64,000 nucleotides of DNA from Cellulosilyticum lentocellum DSM 5427 (GCF_000178835.2 NC_015275.1:2997001-3061000); one strand, 5' to 3'; shown: positions 1 to 9,554, numbered from the stretch's first letter. The notes: generated by a model not told the origin, from the sequence alone. Numbers and translations: made by a program.

Positions 1-25
1 CATGCTGTAGTTACATCCATAGTTA

Positions 26-316
26 TCACCTCTCGTTGTTTACTAATCCCTCTTGGTTCATAATATAGAATGTACCCTGTATAAGTAATCTAAGTGCTTT
101 CTCATCAAACCATTTAAAGCGTTTCCTAAGAAAATTATAAACGTACTCTCGCCTATCTTCCCCTACTTTATTACCTGTGATTTGTGTCTCTGCATAAGCA
201 ATAGCTGCTTTAACCCAATACTCTAAATTGGAATACTTTTTGATAACTGGAATAACCACCATACTTAAAAACAATAATACTACTACCACTAAAACTGTCC
301 ATAAAAACTCTAACAT
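26..316 (-). CDS. Phage holin, LLH family
   Basis: A 96-residue protein with one N-terminal membrane segment (about residues 3-25) followed by a charged cytoplasmic tail. The tail has the YWVKAAIAYAE pattern and the C-terminal layout typical of LLH-type holins. It would form membrane lesions that release the endolysin at the end of the lytic cycle. It is the last complete gene of the late operon in this window and overlaps the upstream gene by 7 bases; the endolysin is expected just outside the left edge. Confidence 0.75.
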   Translation of the reverse strand: MLEFLWTVLVVVVLLFLSMVVIPVIKKYSNLEYWVKAAIAYAETQITGNKVGEDRREYVYNFLRKRFKWFDEKALRLLIQGTFYIMNQEGLVNNER

Positions 317-576
317 TCTACATCATCCTCTCTTTTATTAACTTCACTTTTCTTCTCTTCTTTAGTTTCAAAGAACGACTTCGCACAGTAGCTTGGAACT
401 ATGTATTTAAGACCATCCCAACAACTGGCCACAACCCCATCTAACCCCATACCATTTTTTAGATTAATGTAGCATGATGCCAGAGTAGTAACTGTAGTTA
501 AGAATATTACTAGGTTAAGTAAAAACTTTGTATACTGTCTTTTTGGTTTGTCTACTTTTACAATTTTAAATCCCAT
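310..576 (-). CDS. Small phage membrane protein
   Basis: An 88-residue protein with a basic N-terminus, one clear membrane segment (about residues 18-40), a weaker hydrophobic stretch near residue 60 and a highly charged Lys/Glu tail. I do not recognise the family. Its place between an XhlA-like protein and a holin suggests a role in lysis, for example as a holin partner; that is inference from position. Confidence 0.6.
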   Translation of the reverse strand: MGFKIVKVDKPKRQYTKFLLNLVIFLTTVTTLASCYINLKNGMGLDGVVASCWDGLKYIVPSYCAKSFFETKEEKKSEVNKREDDVEC

Positions 577-585
577 GTGAGCCTC

Positions 586-816
586 CTATTTAAAATACAT
601 TGCAATAACTCCTGCAATTATTGCTCCCACAATACATCTCCACAGCCATTTATTCTGTTCTTCTAAATCCAATATCCTGTGGTTTGCTACTTTAAGCATG
701 TTTTCAAGGTTTTCAATCTTTAAGTCTACAGTTGGCATTATACTCTCTACTGCAGCTTTTATGCTTCCTAATTTCTCCATAATTGCTTGTAGTACATCTT
801 GTGTGTCCTGTGGCAT
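586..816 (-). CDS. XhlA-like lysis accessory protein
   Basis: A 76-residue protein with an amphipathic, coiled-coil-like N-terminal two thirds and one C-terminal membrane segment (about residues 57-75). This is the architecture of XhlA/haemolysin-type proteins, which act with holins in PBSX-like phages. The strength of the call comes from architecture plus position upstream of the holin, not from a unique motif. Confidence 0.6.
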   Translation of the reverse strand: MPQDTQDVLQAIMEKLGSIKAAVESIMPTVDLKIENLENMLKVANHRILDLEEQNKWLWRCIVGAIIAGVIAMYFK

Positions 817-831
817 ATTGTATCCTCCATA

Positions 832-1257
832 TCAAATTAATTTATAATGTGGCTCTTCTTCTCCAAATAACCAATATCTAAGATAGTCATCCAATAATAT
901 AGCGAGAATTGATAAAAAGAACCAAAACATACTAAATACTAAACACACTTGGCCAAAAATATTTAAAGGCATTTGAGAATAGTCCCAAATGCCTAATTTA
1001 AGCCAGATATTTAATACACAACCAAATATAAACTCTAAAATCGTCACTATTACGCTACCTATCAATGCTTGTATCCACATAGATGTGTCCCACGATAGAA
1101 ACTCATTAATTAATCCTATTGCTATAAAACATATCCCTCCTAGTAAAGCCATAGTCCAATGACTATTACCATCCCATAGGACTTCAATAAAATAATAAGC
1201 GCCTGATCCCACTAAAAATAGGATTAGATGCTTAAATAGTTGCGTAATCGATTTCAA
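832..1257 (-). CDS. CmpB-type multipass membrane protein
   Basis: About 141 residues with four hydrophobic segments. The conserved pieces IEVLW, SHW, LLGG, IWDYS and LDDYLR match the family called putative ABC transporter type IV permease (CmpB). The open frame extends upstream, but the best start is TTG at 1255-1257: a GGAGG lies 9 bases before it and the frame then overlaps the upstream gene by only 26 bases. No ATPase partner is nearby, so a transport role is doubtful. In phages it may be a passenger gene or a lysis helper. Confidence 0.7.
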   Translation of the reverse strand: MKSITQLFKHLILFLVGSGAYYFIEVLWDGNSHWTMALLGGICFIAIGLINEFLSWDTSMWIQALIGSVIVTILEFIFGCVLNIWLKLGIWDYSQMPLNIFGQVCLVFSMFWFFLSILAILLDDYLRYWLFGEEEPHYKLI

Positions 1258-1795
1258 TAGATTCAACCTCCTCGTCTGTAGCTTCTCTAATTTGAACCTC
1301 ATAAAGTTGTTGTTTTTTAACTCTTGGAAGTACATATTGAGCAATTTCAAATGATAGCATTGTAAGTTCTTCAATAGTCCAATCTTCACATACTCCAGAA
1401 GTAGAATTCCAAGTAGTTTTAAAGTTAGATCCATTTGACATAGCTAATTGTGCTAAAGTGATCATTTGAGTTAGTTGGGATTGCTTTTCTTGAGTTACGG
1501 TATAATACTCTCCATTTGGATTATGTACAGTACTAAATATTGGATTATTACTAAGCCAATCAGCAAGTAACTCCTTACTTTCTTGTATTTTCTTCTCTTT
1601 ACAAGTAAGTCCTGTTTTTACATACTCAACTGATAATTTTCCATCAATATATACATACTGCCCTGTATATCCTTCTCTTTCTTCTATAACAGGAGCATCT
1701 TCAACTACCACATATTTTATGTTATCAGTTTCACTTAGCACCTTTATATCTACAATTTTATTCTGATCGTTATCTTTTAAAATTAATATTTTCAT
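1232..1795 (-). CDS. Tail fibre accessory protein (DUF4376-like)
   Basis: 187 residues. The N-terminal half is short beta segments and the C-terminal half is a helical region with many Gln and Thr, resembling the DUF4376-type proteins found just downstream of tail fibres. It lies directly after the fibre gene in the late operon (12-base gap), so a chaperone or fibre-associated role is likely. The family assignment is from general pattern only. Confidence 0.5.
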   Translation of the reverse strand: MKILILKDNDQNKIVDIKVLSETDNIKYVVVEDAPVIEEREGYTGQYVYIDGKLSVEYVKTGLTCKEKKIQESKELLADWLSNNPIFSTVHNPNGEYYTVTQEKQSQLTQMITLAQLAMSNGSNFKTTWNSTSGVCEDWTIEELTMLSFEIAQYVLPRVKKQQLYEVQIREATDEEVESIEIDYATI

Positions 1796-1807
1796 TTCAA
1801 TTTCTCC

Positions 1808-3025
1808 TTAAAGTATTGTATATCCACTTACAGCATTTGAACCAGGTGACAAGGTGATTGTAGCTGGCTTTTTACAAACAATAACAAATCCGGAAATGCC
1901 ACTAAAATATTTACTAGATGTTGTTCCTGCTGTTATTTGAGTACCATATACTATTTGAGGTGCATAATCAGATATTTGAAATACATAACAGTCCTCTGAA
2001 CACGTTACAGTACATCCATTCCTAGAAAAAAAGCATCCAACTACTGTATTATATAGTGTAACAGGCACACCAGATCCAGGATAATTGGCATAAAAACTAC
2101 TTTTTATAGCTGGCATTAGTACCATAGTATTAATATAATATGCCAAATCTGCAAAAGGAGTTTGGTTGCTCAACGTTGTACCTAAATGGCCGTTAATGGC
2201 GTTGGCAACACTTTGTTTTCCATCAACGACAGTAGATTTTAAACCTGTTATTTCATTGTATATATGAAGTCCACCTGCATATGTAGCTGAATCAGCAGTA
2301 GCTGAACTTACGGCCTTTCCATTACTTGCTAAAGCACCTACTTCTGTATAGGTATAAGTAGGTTTAGTGGGTGCCTTAGCCCAATCATACACATCTGATG
2401 CAGGTAAACTTGTAGGAAAGTCTGTTATTTGACTTTTTGTATGGCTGTGTGAACTTGGAGGAAATGTACTAGGTTTACCTATAATATTATCCCAGGTAAG
2501 CTTTAAACCATTAAAAAGGCCTTGAACCCATGTACGGATAGGAGTATGTGCTTCTTCATCATTGTTATGCTCTTCTAGATCATTCTGATTAAGATAAACT
2601 AGGCTATTATTAATAGTTGCTGTTATATTGGTGGCATTACTAACTAATACACCAATATTAATCATCTTCTCATTTAACATATTCTTTGATATATAAGAAG
2701 CCTCGTTAGCACTACCGTACATATAAAGAATTTCTAATCCATCAGAACCTTTAGCATATACGCCAATCTCTTTCCAATAAAAATCTTCTATAATAGCACT
2801 TTGTAATAATGTAGTCGATAATACTACTTGACTACCTTTCCTGGTAATACTCTTAATGTCTAGACTTTGCTTTTGATTTACCAAGCTTTCAATAAGTCCA
2901 ATATCACCTTCATATGTACCACTTCCCATAACAATTCTTGTGAATTCTAGTGTATTACCTGCTAATGCTGAACTTAGCAGTTCAAGACCTTTTGAGGTAA
3001 TAGTTTTATTATTAAAGTTGCTCAC
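1808..3025 (-). CDS. Phage tail fibre protein (DUF3751-type N-terminus)
   Basis: 405 residues. The N-terminus (about 1-150) matches the tail-collar fibre domain that docks the fibre to the baseplate: it opens NNKTITSKGLELL and continues with the WKEIGVYA pattern. The middle has fibre-like segments, including SSHSHTKSQITDFP around residue 195, a collar-type motif. The C-terminal 100 residues are Ser/Thr-rich beta and probably contact the host. It follows the YmfQ-like baseplate gene, the usual place for the receptor-binding fibre. No reverse transcriptase or template repeat is near it, so it is not a DGR target. Confidence 0.85.
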   Translation of the reverse strand: MSNFNNKTITSKGLELLSSALAGNTLEFTRIVMGSGTYEGDIGLIESLVNQKQSLDIKSITRKGSQVVLSTTLLQSAIIEDFYWKEIGVYAKGSDGLEILYMYGSANEASYISKNMLNEKMINIGVLVSNATNITATINNSLVYLNQNDLEEHNNDEEAHTPIRTWVQGLFNGLKLTWDNIIGKPSTFPPSSHSHTKSQITDFPTSLPASDVYDWAKAPTKPTYTYTEVGALASNGKAVSSATADSATYAGGLHIYNEITGLKSTVVDGKQSVANAINGHLGTTLSNQTPFADLAYYINTMVLMPAIKSSFYANYPGSGVPVTLYNTVVGCFFSRNGCTVTCSEDCYVFQISDYAPQIVYGTQITAGTTSSKYFSGISGFVIVCKKPATITLSPGSNAVSGYTIL

Positions 3026-3040
3026 TTGTTCTGCCCCTTT

Positions 3041-3544
3041 CTATATAGTAATTACATCAGCTGTTTGAACATAAAAACCTGTATAACTGGTAGAATCTAT
3101 CGATTCAAGTACTTTGACTGAGGTTCCCATATTAGCTGGTATTTTTTTTCGTAAATCCTCTCTAAGCATTTCTAGTAAATCTTCTTTTGTAGAAATAACG
3201 CCTAGCTCAAGATGATATCCTGATATCTCTAACCAATAATCATCCTTTCCTATAACATTATTAAGCAAGTTATTGAAGTACTGTAATGTAAATGGAAGAC
3301 TATTATTTAGGTTTTGAATAATATGTGTTCGTCTCAACTCTGTCGTTTCCTTTTTATGAAGGCCTAACATATTTTCATATCTACTTAAACCTACGTTTGT
3401 AGCTGTACTAACAATAATCTCTTTAGGAAATTGCTTTACCTTTTGATTAAATAAATCGATCTCTGATTGCTCTGCATCAGCTAACTTCTTAAATTCATTT
3501 ATGTCTTGAATTTTAGGAATCCAGTAATCAAAAATCTTAGGCAT
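3041..3544 (-). CDS. Baseplate protein, YmfQ/XkdU-like (DUF2313)
   Basis: 167 residues in the size and position of the YmfQ/XkdU family, which joins the baseplate wedge to the tail fibre. The IIVSTATNVGLSRYENMLGL segment and the later LREDLRKKIPANMG segment fit the family pattern. It overlaps the baseplate J gene by 8 bases and precedes the fibre gene. Confidence 0.8.
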   Translation of the reverse strand: MPKIFDYWIPKIQDINEFKKLADAEQSEIDLFNQKVKQFPKEIIVSTATNVGLSRYENMLGLHKKETTELRRTHIIQNLNNSLPFTLQYFNNLLNNVIGKDDYWLEISGYHLELGVISTKEDLLEMLREDLRKKIPANMGTSVKVLESIDSTSYTGFYVQTADVITI

Positions 3545-4616
3545 AATTTATCACAACCTCTCCTAAAACTGGAACGTTCTCTGCAGATATTACCACGTTA
3601 TTTTCTGTACTATTTATGGTGGTTGTCCCAACATCTAGTACACCATCTACATTAAGTGTCCTAGAATCAATATGGGCCAGCCTTACAGTGAGTGTATCAT
3701 TTTTCTCCCATTCCTCACGAATGGTACGGATATAATTACCAATAGTTTCTTTAATAGCTAACGTTACTACTTCTTGAGAATATCCATTTGCTAATATTAC
3801 GGTAATGCCTACATCTATAGTTGTTGTTCCCGCTCCAATTACAGTTACTGTATGACCTATAGGAGCTATACCTAAGCCATTTTCACTATTATCTGGAGTA
3901 ACTTCATCCTTAACATAAGCAATCAGTGTAGAAGTCGGAATATTATATTCTGAATCCAATAGTACTAATTTAACGGTACCTTCACCATTCCACACTGGAA
4001 AGACCTTCACGCTTCCTACACCATCTAATGCCTTTATCTTTCTCTTATAATCAGCCATATTACCTCCAAATGCTGGTTCTCTAACATATTCAAAGTAGCG
4101 TTCCTTCAGCTGATTATCTGTTTCCTCTTCTTCTCCTGGAATAAGAACATCTTCAAGCTCAGCACTTGCCAATCCTTCTATATAATCAACTGGTATAAGC
4201 TTACCAAAAGAGGTGTTGCCAATCGTTCCTGCTGTTTCACATCTTAGTTGAAATATCCCTTCTCCTATCTTTTCTATAACCGAATAAGCTAAAGTATCAA
4301 TGGTGTATCTGCTTCCTATTGGTACATTAAAAGGATTATTGCTTCCATTTTTAAAACTAGCTTTACGTACTGCATATGTAGCTGCTTGCCTGTCTACTCC
4401 AAATTGACTACATAATCTAGTTAAATAGCTTTCTGCAGATGTATCTACAAACACTAAATCCAAGTAACCTTCTAGTTCTATGTATGCTTGAACTAATTCA
4501 GCTGCTGCAGGTGCTAACGCATCATATATAATACTTCCTTCTCTTTTATCTACAGTATCAGGTACTCTATCAAGCATCCTTTGTAATAAAGCATTAAAAG
4601 TAATTACTTCACTCAT
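3537..4616 (-). CDS. Baseplate J-like protein
   Basis: 359 residues. The start, with a DRVPDTVDKREGSIIYDALAP pattern, is the hallmark of XkdT/gpJ baseplate wedge proteins, and the AFGGNMADYKRKI segment near residue 185 is also diagnostic. It forms the wedge ring around the hub of a contractile tail. It overlaps both neighbours by a few bases, indicating translational coupling. Confidence 0.93.
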   Translation of the reverse strand: MSEVITFNALLQRMLDRVPDTVDKREGSIIYDALAPAAAELVQAYIELEGYLDLVFVDTSAESYLTRLCSQFGVDRQAATYAVRKASFKNGSNNPFNVPIGSRYTIDTLAYSVIEKIGEGIFQLRCETAGTIGNTSFGKLIPVDYIEGLASAELEDVLIPGEEEETDNQLKERYFEYVREPAFGGNMADYKRKIKALDGVGSVKVFPVWNGEGTVKLVLLDSEYNIPTSTLIAYVKDEVTPDNSENGLGIAPIGHTVTVIGAGTTTIDVGITVILANGYSQEVVTLAIKETIGNYIRTIREEWEKNDTLTVRLAHIDSRTLNVDGVLDVGTTTINSTENNVVISAENVPVLGEVVINYA

Positions 4617-5017
4617 CCTATTTTCACCGTCTTTTCTATCTCAATTTCTCCTTCTGTTGTAGTAGCTCTAAATTTAACAAGTACATTCCCTTTGCTATAA
4701 CTAAATTCAAAACTATCAAGACTTTCTATTCTGTCATCTTGTAACAATGCCTCGGTTATACGTCTCTTAATCTCTGGATAGCAATAGGTAATAGGTTTTC
4801 CAAAGAGATCTGCTAATTCAACCCCATAGTTCCAGCTATAAATTAAGTATTGATATCTTTCTGTATTAACAATGTGATAGATAGCTTGTTTCATTGCTTC
4901 TATCCCATCTATATAATTCCCCATCTTGTCCTTATCTAGCTTTATCTCATAAGTTAAAGAAGGCTGCTCAATTATTTCAATATCTGCTAATAAATCATCA
5001 TCAACATTAGGAATCAT
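4613..5017 (-). CDS. Baseplate protein, XkdS/gp25-like (DUF2634)
   Basis: 134 residues. The segments EAMKQAIYHIVNTERYQYLI and YSWNYGVELADLFGKP are the core of the DUF2634/gp25-like fold. Such proteins sit between hub and wedge and help start sheath assembly. It is coupled by a 4-base overlap to the baseplate J gene. Confidence 0.88.
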   Translation of the reverse strand: MIPNVDDDLLADIEIIEQPSLTYEIKLDKDKMGNYIDGIEAMKQAIYHIVNTERYQYLIYSWNYGVELADLFGKPITYCYPEIKRRITEALLQDDRIESLDSFEFSYSKGNVLVKFRATTTEGEIEIEKTVKIG

Positions 5018-5543
5018 TCCTCCACTCTCCTTTAACTGATACTTCTCCTATACGGTCTAATACCAAATACTTCTGTCCTCCTTGCATTCTAAGCAATAAA
5101 ACACTCTCACCTTGCTTAAGCCCGTAATGAAGTAGTATTTTCTTCCTACCAGAATAATTGTGCCCATGCTCTCCACCACCACCAGAAGTTGTTTGTCCCT
5201 GATAACTATGCTTATGTCCAGTATTAGTTGTCTGCCCTGTTGGACCTGCATCTCCAGAGTGTACATGTGTGTCTATGTTAGTTTCTTCAGTCTCGCCTTG
5301 ATAGCTATGCTTATGATCTTCTATGTTTGTTGTTGCTGTAGAATGCGATACAGTCATATCTACATAGTGATCCGTCACGTGTTTAGTTAATATTAGAAAC
5401 TCCTCACTCAATGGTAATCGTTGTTCTAGGGTGATAACTAAAGGGCTTTCACTTGTAACTACTCCCATCAATAAGTTCATAGGCTTAGCTGCTTCATTAG
5501 CTTCACATGCTGCTTGTTTTATAATTTCTACCAAATTAGGCAC
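5007..5543 (-). CDS. Baseplate/spike protein with four HxH motifs (XkdR-like, DUF2577)
   Basis: 178 residues. The N-terminal third resembles XkdR/DUF2577. Residues 70-130 hold four regularly spaced HxH motifs: HKH 77-79, HVH 93-95, HKH 110-112 and HGH 126-128, in a Gly/Thr-rich background. HxH motifs bind metal at the tips of phage spikes, so this segment may be a metal-braced, trimeric beta structure; that is inference. The C-terminal 40 residues return to a normal baseplate pattern (LLHYGLKQGESVLLLRMQGG). Position between XkdQ-like and XkdS-like proteins supports the call. Confidence 0.8.
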   Translation of the reverse strand: MPNLVEIIKQAACEANEAAKPMNLLMGVVTSESPLVITLEQRLPLSEEFLILTKHVTDHYVDMTVSHSTATTNIEDHKHSYQGETEETNIDTHVHSGDAGPTGQTTNTGHKHSYQGQTTSGGGGEHGHNYSGRKKILLHYGLKQGESVLLLRMQGGQKYLVLDRIGEVSVKGEWRNDS

Positions 5544-6516
5544 TAAAGTTCACTCCCTTCTTAGTTCCACCCCTAAGTGTTAGGTCCATAGTATGTAAGT
5601 TACTAGAAAAAGTATGCTTAACTTTTTCGACTAGCATATAATTTCTAACGTTAACATCACCTAGATTCAAGCACACAATAACACTGGAACCACCACGAAC
5701 TCTCACATCACCAAATGCATCTTTAATGCTTAAATTTCTAGTCTTATCATTATATAGTTTAAGTAATGCGTCAGCCTTTGCTTTACCATTTGTCTTTTCA
5801 TCAATCGTATCAAAGTACTGTAGTACACCCCACTTATTGATATTGGTTCCATCTTTAGCTATGTAAATTTCTCTCTTACCTGTCTCTTTATTCTCATAGC
5901 TTAGTTTAATCTTGTTGTAGGTTTCGCCATCTATACTAGACTTATAATCAAAGTCTTGAGCAGTCTCTTCATTAATTATCAAATCTAACTTCAAAGACTC
6001 TACATTCCTTAATGCTAAACTTCCAAAATCATCATATAAGACGTACATCTTTCCTTTGTTTTGTAATGTGAGGTCTAAAGCATTTTGCATGGTATCAAAC
6101 AACGTTGTATTATCTTCAACTCGTGAAGCAATTACATACTCGGTATCTTCCACATTGCCCCATTTTAACCTAAACTCATTACAAATCTTTTTAAGCAATG
6201 CACCAGCAGTCTTGTTTTTATATACATATGTTTCTTTATTCTTAAAATACCTAAGCTGATCATATGCAACAACTTTAATAATGGGGCTTTTATCTCTCGA
6301 TTTATTAAAAACAAAACCATAAAATATTTTTTCCCCATTATAAGTAAATGTAACTCTATTACCTTCTTGAAAGTTAATTATCCCATCTTTTAGAACATTG
6401 AAAGTAAGTTTGCCAGGCGTTCCTTTTCTTTCAGTCTCCCATATAATTTCACCTTCAATTACAGGCTGATAAACAATTTCTTCATTTTGAATAAGCAACT
6501 CTACATAGCTATCCAA
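5536..6516 (-). CDS. Baseplate hub protein, XkdQ-like
   Basis: 326 residues, matching XkdQ/late-control-D-like hub proteins in length and in beta-rich segments such as GNRVTFTYNGEKIFYGFV near residue 55. These proteins form the hub through which the tube is attached to the baseplate. It overlaps the LysM protein upstream and the spike protein downstream by 8 bases each. Confidence 0.85.
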   Translation of the reverse strand: MDSYVELLIQNEEIVYQPVIEGEIIWETERKGTPGKLTFNVLKDGIINFQEGNRVTFTYNGEKIFYGFVFNKSRDKSPIIKVVAYDQLRYFKNKETYVYKNKTAGALLKKICNEFRLKWGNVEDTEYVIASRVEDNTTLFDTMQNALDLTLQNKGKMYVLYDDFGSLALRNVESLKLDLIINEETAQDFDYKSSIDGETYNKIKLSYENKETGKREIYIAKDGTNINKWGVLQYFDTIDEKTNGKAKADALLKLYNDKTRNLSIKDAFGDVRVRGGSSVIVCLNLGDVNVRNYMLVEKVKHTFSSNLHTMDLTLRGGTKKGVNFSA

Positions 6517-7201
6517 GCTTGATCACCTGCCCTACATGAATTAGATTAGGATTATTTATACCATTTAAACTAGCAATTTCCTTATATTTAGAACCATCAT
6601 TAAGCTCCTTTTTACATATGGCCCATAAAGTTTCACCGCTTTTTACTGTATGTGTTTTAGCTAAAGTCTTATCAGATCTTCTGTTTTTTTCTATAGTAGC
6701 AGTTGTCTTACTAACTGTTTTATTACCTCCGCCACTTCCGCTACTATTTATAGACTTTTTTGTAATATTCAATTTCTGTGTTTCATATCCCTTATACTCC
6801 TTCAATTTAATGCTTACCCAAACATCAGAACCATATTTATCAGCATCTTCAGTTATCGTGTAATCTTCAATTGTGGCTGTGAAGATAGTTTTAAATAAAT
6901 GATTACCTGAAGGTAATACCCTAGACACACTAAATTCAAAAGGTTTATTTGAAGTCTTTAATAACTTAAGCACACCAAGATAATATTCTGCCTCTTTAAA
7001 TCCATCTGTGTAGCTAGCAAATGGGTATTTTACATTTGGTAATAATACATCAAAACTTATATCAGACAATCCAGATGGTTTGATTAGATTAATTTCTCCT
7101 TCATTAATAAGCGTTATTGTCTTATTATTCCCGTTAATTTTAACTTGAAGTTTTGAAGGGGCAATCGGTAACTGCACCCCTCCTAAATAGAATAAGTACA
7201 T
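6509..7201 (-). CDS. LysM-domain tail protein, XkdP-like
   Basis: 230 residues. The N-terminal 150 residues match the XkdP beta domain. A Ser/Gly/Lys-rich linker follows, then a C-terminal LysM domain (about 183-230) with the HTVKSGETLWAICKK opening and the NPNLIHVGQVIKL close. It connects tape measure and hub and may bind peptidoglycan during injection. The start abuts the tape measure stop. Confidence 0.9.
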   Translation of the reverse strand: MYLFYLGGVQLPIAPSKLQVKINGNNKTITLINEGEINLIKPSGLSDISFDVLLPNVKYPFASYTDGFKEAEYYLGVLKLLKTSNKPFEFSVSRVLPSGNHLFKTIFTATIEDYTITEDADKYGSDVWVSIKLKEYKGYETQKLNITKKSINSSGSGGGNKTVSKTTATIEKNRRSDKTLAKTHTVKSGETLWAICKKELNDGSKYKEIASLNGINNPNLIHVGQVIKLG

Positions 7202-9357
7202 TATTCATGCACCCCCTCAGCTGCTATTTTCATTTGTTCTTCAACTTTTACTGCTAAGTAATCAGCTATTCCATCTAAATCAGCATTACTGTTAACTGTA
7301 TTATTCACACCACCCATGTCTACTTTAATTTCAGCTGTAGTAAACCTGTTAATGGCTTCCTGCTCTGCAATATCTCTTAGGTACTTCAAATCTTCCTCAG
7401 ACGTATCTAAACTGTCTGACATTTTACCAGTATCCCCAGCTATATTGTCCAAATTCTGTCCCATTGATGAATAGTCAGGTATACCACTAGTTAGATCATC
7501 CATGTTAGGCATTTTAAATGCCGAACCTAATTGTTCATCTATATATTTACCTGCCCAATATCCAGTATCATATGCATCTGAATATTTTGTTCTTTCTAGG
7601 TTTACACCTAAACTAGATAAAGCTTCATCGATATCAAGTTCTGATAATCGGTCCTTATATGTACCATTACCATATTCTTTTACTGCATTTTCAGCCATAG
7701 ATTTAAGACCATCTCTCCAGCCAGCAACAGTTCCAGCCATATTTGAACCAAATATGAAATCCATAGCTGATGCTATTTTTTCTAGTACACCAAGAACATT
7801 ATCTGCTAAATCAGCAAAAAGATTTATTATAGCTGCAATTGGATCATTGAATAGGTTTCCAAAAAAGTTAGCAAAAGCAATAAATGTATTATAGAAATAC
7901 TCAATCATACCAAATACTAATTCAAGTAATCCAAAAAACAAATTATGTATAAAAGCAAAAGCTGTCGATAATACACCACAGATTACGCCAGTAGCACTAT
8001 AAGTTGATCCTGTCACACTATTAATTGCACCTACAACTGAATATATCAAAACAATAACCAAAATAATTGCTGCTATAATCCATGTGATAGGAGAAGCTAA
8101 AAGTGCCGTATTAAATCCATGCTGTGCTGCTGTTGCTACTGCGGTATCCCTGGCTAGTGTTCTTGTAGCTGCAGCATGAGCATAAGAGGCAATACACGCT
8201 GCTATTTTAAGACCCTCACTGATAAGTTCAAGGCCATTAGTGAGTAACAAGTAGCCAGCATATATAGCAAGTGCCCCTACAATACCCCATATAATAGGTT
8301 CTATAGTAGACCAATTATCAGAAAAGAAATTTGCCACACTCATGATCATTTCTAAAGCCACACCTAGCACCATTGACATAACACCTATAGCACTTGATAT
8401 ACCATTTACCATAGCCTGTCCAGTGTTAGAATTTAGAAATCCATTTATCTTCTGCATCAATCCTGAGAACTGCTGTACTGCCGTGTTCTTTATACTTGTC
8501 CAGACATCACTAAATGTCATTGTTAAAGTTGCAAACTTGCCTTCTATGTCATCAGCTGTAGCAAATACTGCTGCTTTAATAATATCTGCACTGATGGCAC
8601 CATCACTAGCTAGTTCCTTTAACTCACCACGCGAGACATCGCAATACTCAGCTATGGCGTTTGCTAACATTGGAGCATTCTCAATGATACTTCTATACTC
8701 ATCTCCTTGTAGTCTTCCTGATGCCATGGCTTGAGTTAATTGATACATAGCATTAGTTGATTCTTGCGTACTAGCACCAGATATTTTAAATGACTTATTC
8801 ATAAGCTCAGTAAATGCTATTAATTCATCATTGCTACCAAATGCATCTCCTGCTAATAACCCTAGTTTAGCAACTGTATTAACCATAGCATTGTATTCTC
8901 CACGACTTCTTTGAGCCGCTTGATAAATCTTATCTTGCAACTCCGCCTGAGTCTGTAAACCATCATTAATTAAGTCTAACCTAGCATTATTGCTTACATA
9001 GGTATCAGTAGCTTGCATACCTGCCTCTAAAGATCTAATCCCTATATAAGCACCAACCATTGACTTAATTTTTCCTGCCATGCTATCAATAGCACTTCCG
9101 CCACCACGAACCGTATTATTAAATTGTTGTTGTTGACCATTGGCTTCTCGTATTCCTTGCTCTATTTCATTAATGCCAACCTCAACACTAGCTAGTGATT
9201 GTCTAGCAGCCTGTATACTGGCTGTATCTACTGCATTATGGGAAGCTCTTTGAAGTGCTTCAAAACTACTAAGAGTCATGTTTAATGCATTACTCATATT
9301 TCTAATAACAGGTGTGAACCTATCTTGCAACTGAATTGCTGTTCTAATCGTAGCCAT
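7201..9357 (-). CDS. Tape measure protein
   Basis: 718 residues from the ATG at 9355-9357, which has GTGAGGTG 6 bases before it; an upstream GTG is less likely. Residues 1-110 are coiled coil. A TMP_1-type domain follows (about 75-300, with the LINDGLQTQAELQDKIYQAA and GRLQGDEYRSIIENAPMLAN patterns), then several hydrophobic helices at about 325-520. The protein sets tail length and enters the cell with the DNA. It follows the frameshifted tail chaperone, as in nearly all tailed phages. Confidence 0.95.
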   Translation of the reverse strand: MATIRTAIQLQDRFTPVIRNMSNALNMTLSSFEALQRASHNAVDTASIQAARQSLASVEVGINEIEQGIREANGQQQQFNNTVRGGGSAIDSMAGKIKSMVGAYIGIRSLEAGMQATDTYVSNNARLDLINDGLQTQAELQDKIYQAAQRSRGEYNAMVNTVAKLGLLAGDAFGSNDELIAFTELMNKSFKISGASTQESTNAMYQLTQAMASGRLQGDEYRSIIENAPMLANAIAEYCDVSRGELKELASDGAISADIIKAAVFATADDIEGKFATLTMTFSDVWTSIKNTAVQQFSGLMQKINGFLNSNTGQAMVNGISSAIGVMSMVLGVALEMIMSVANFFSDNWSTIEPIIWGIVGALAIYAGYLLLTNGLELISEGLKIAACIASYAHAAATRTLARDTAVATAAQHGFNTALLASPITWIIAAIILVIVLIYSVVGAINSVTGSTYSATGVICGVLSTAFAFIHNLFFGLLELVFGMIEYFYNTFIAFANFFGNLFNDPIAAIINLFADLADNVLGVLEKIASAMDFIFGSNMAGTVAGWRDGLKSMAENAVKEYGNGTYKDRLSELDIDEALSSLGVNLERTKYSDAYDTGYWAGKYIDEQLGSAFKMPNMDDLTSGIPDYSSMGQNLDNIAGDTGKMSDSLDTSEEDLKYLRDIAEQEAINRFTTAEIKVDMGGVNNTVNSNADLDGIADYLAVKVEEQMKIAAEGVHE

Positions 9358-9365
9358 GTAGCACC

Positions 9366-9554
9366 TCACTTCCTTTTACTTTTAGATTTAGCTTCTCTGG
9401 CTTTGTTTTTATCATTTTCTTGCTTTATTCTAATAGCTGCTATAACAAATGCTTTTTCTTTCTTAGGCAATCCTAAAAATTCACTAGGTAGCATCTTAAG
9501 CTTGTGGAGACAATAGTAAGCATAGTTAGCTTCGCTATCGTCTCCTTCTATTAG
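9366..9554 (-). CDS. Tail chaperone C-terminal extension made by -1 frameshift
   Basis: After slippage at 9554-9560 the ribosome enters the -1 frame and adds 62 residues, beginning LIEGDDSEANYAYYCL and ending with a Lys-rich tail at a TGA just before the tape measure start. There is no good start codon or ribosome site of its own, which fits expression only as a fusion to the upstream chaperone. This is the classic gpG-gpGT arrangement; the long form recruits tube subunits to the tape measure. Confidence 0.85.
   Translation of the reverse strand, partial: LIEGDDSEANYAYYCLHKLKMLPSEFLGLPKKEKAFVIAAIRIKQENDKNKAREAKSKSKRK

Noticed and set aside
832..1434. 200-residue version of the CmpB-like protein
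   Set aside because: The first 59 codons overlap the preceding gene and lack the family pattern; TTG at 1255-1257 has the ribosome site.
1808..3025. Tail fibre as a target of a diversity-generating retroelement
   Set aside because: No template/variable repeat pair and no DGR reverse transcriptase; the only reverse transcriptase in the window has retron motifs and is outside the prophage.
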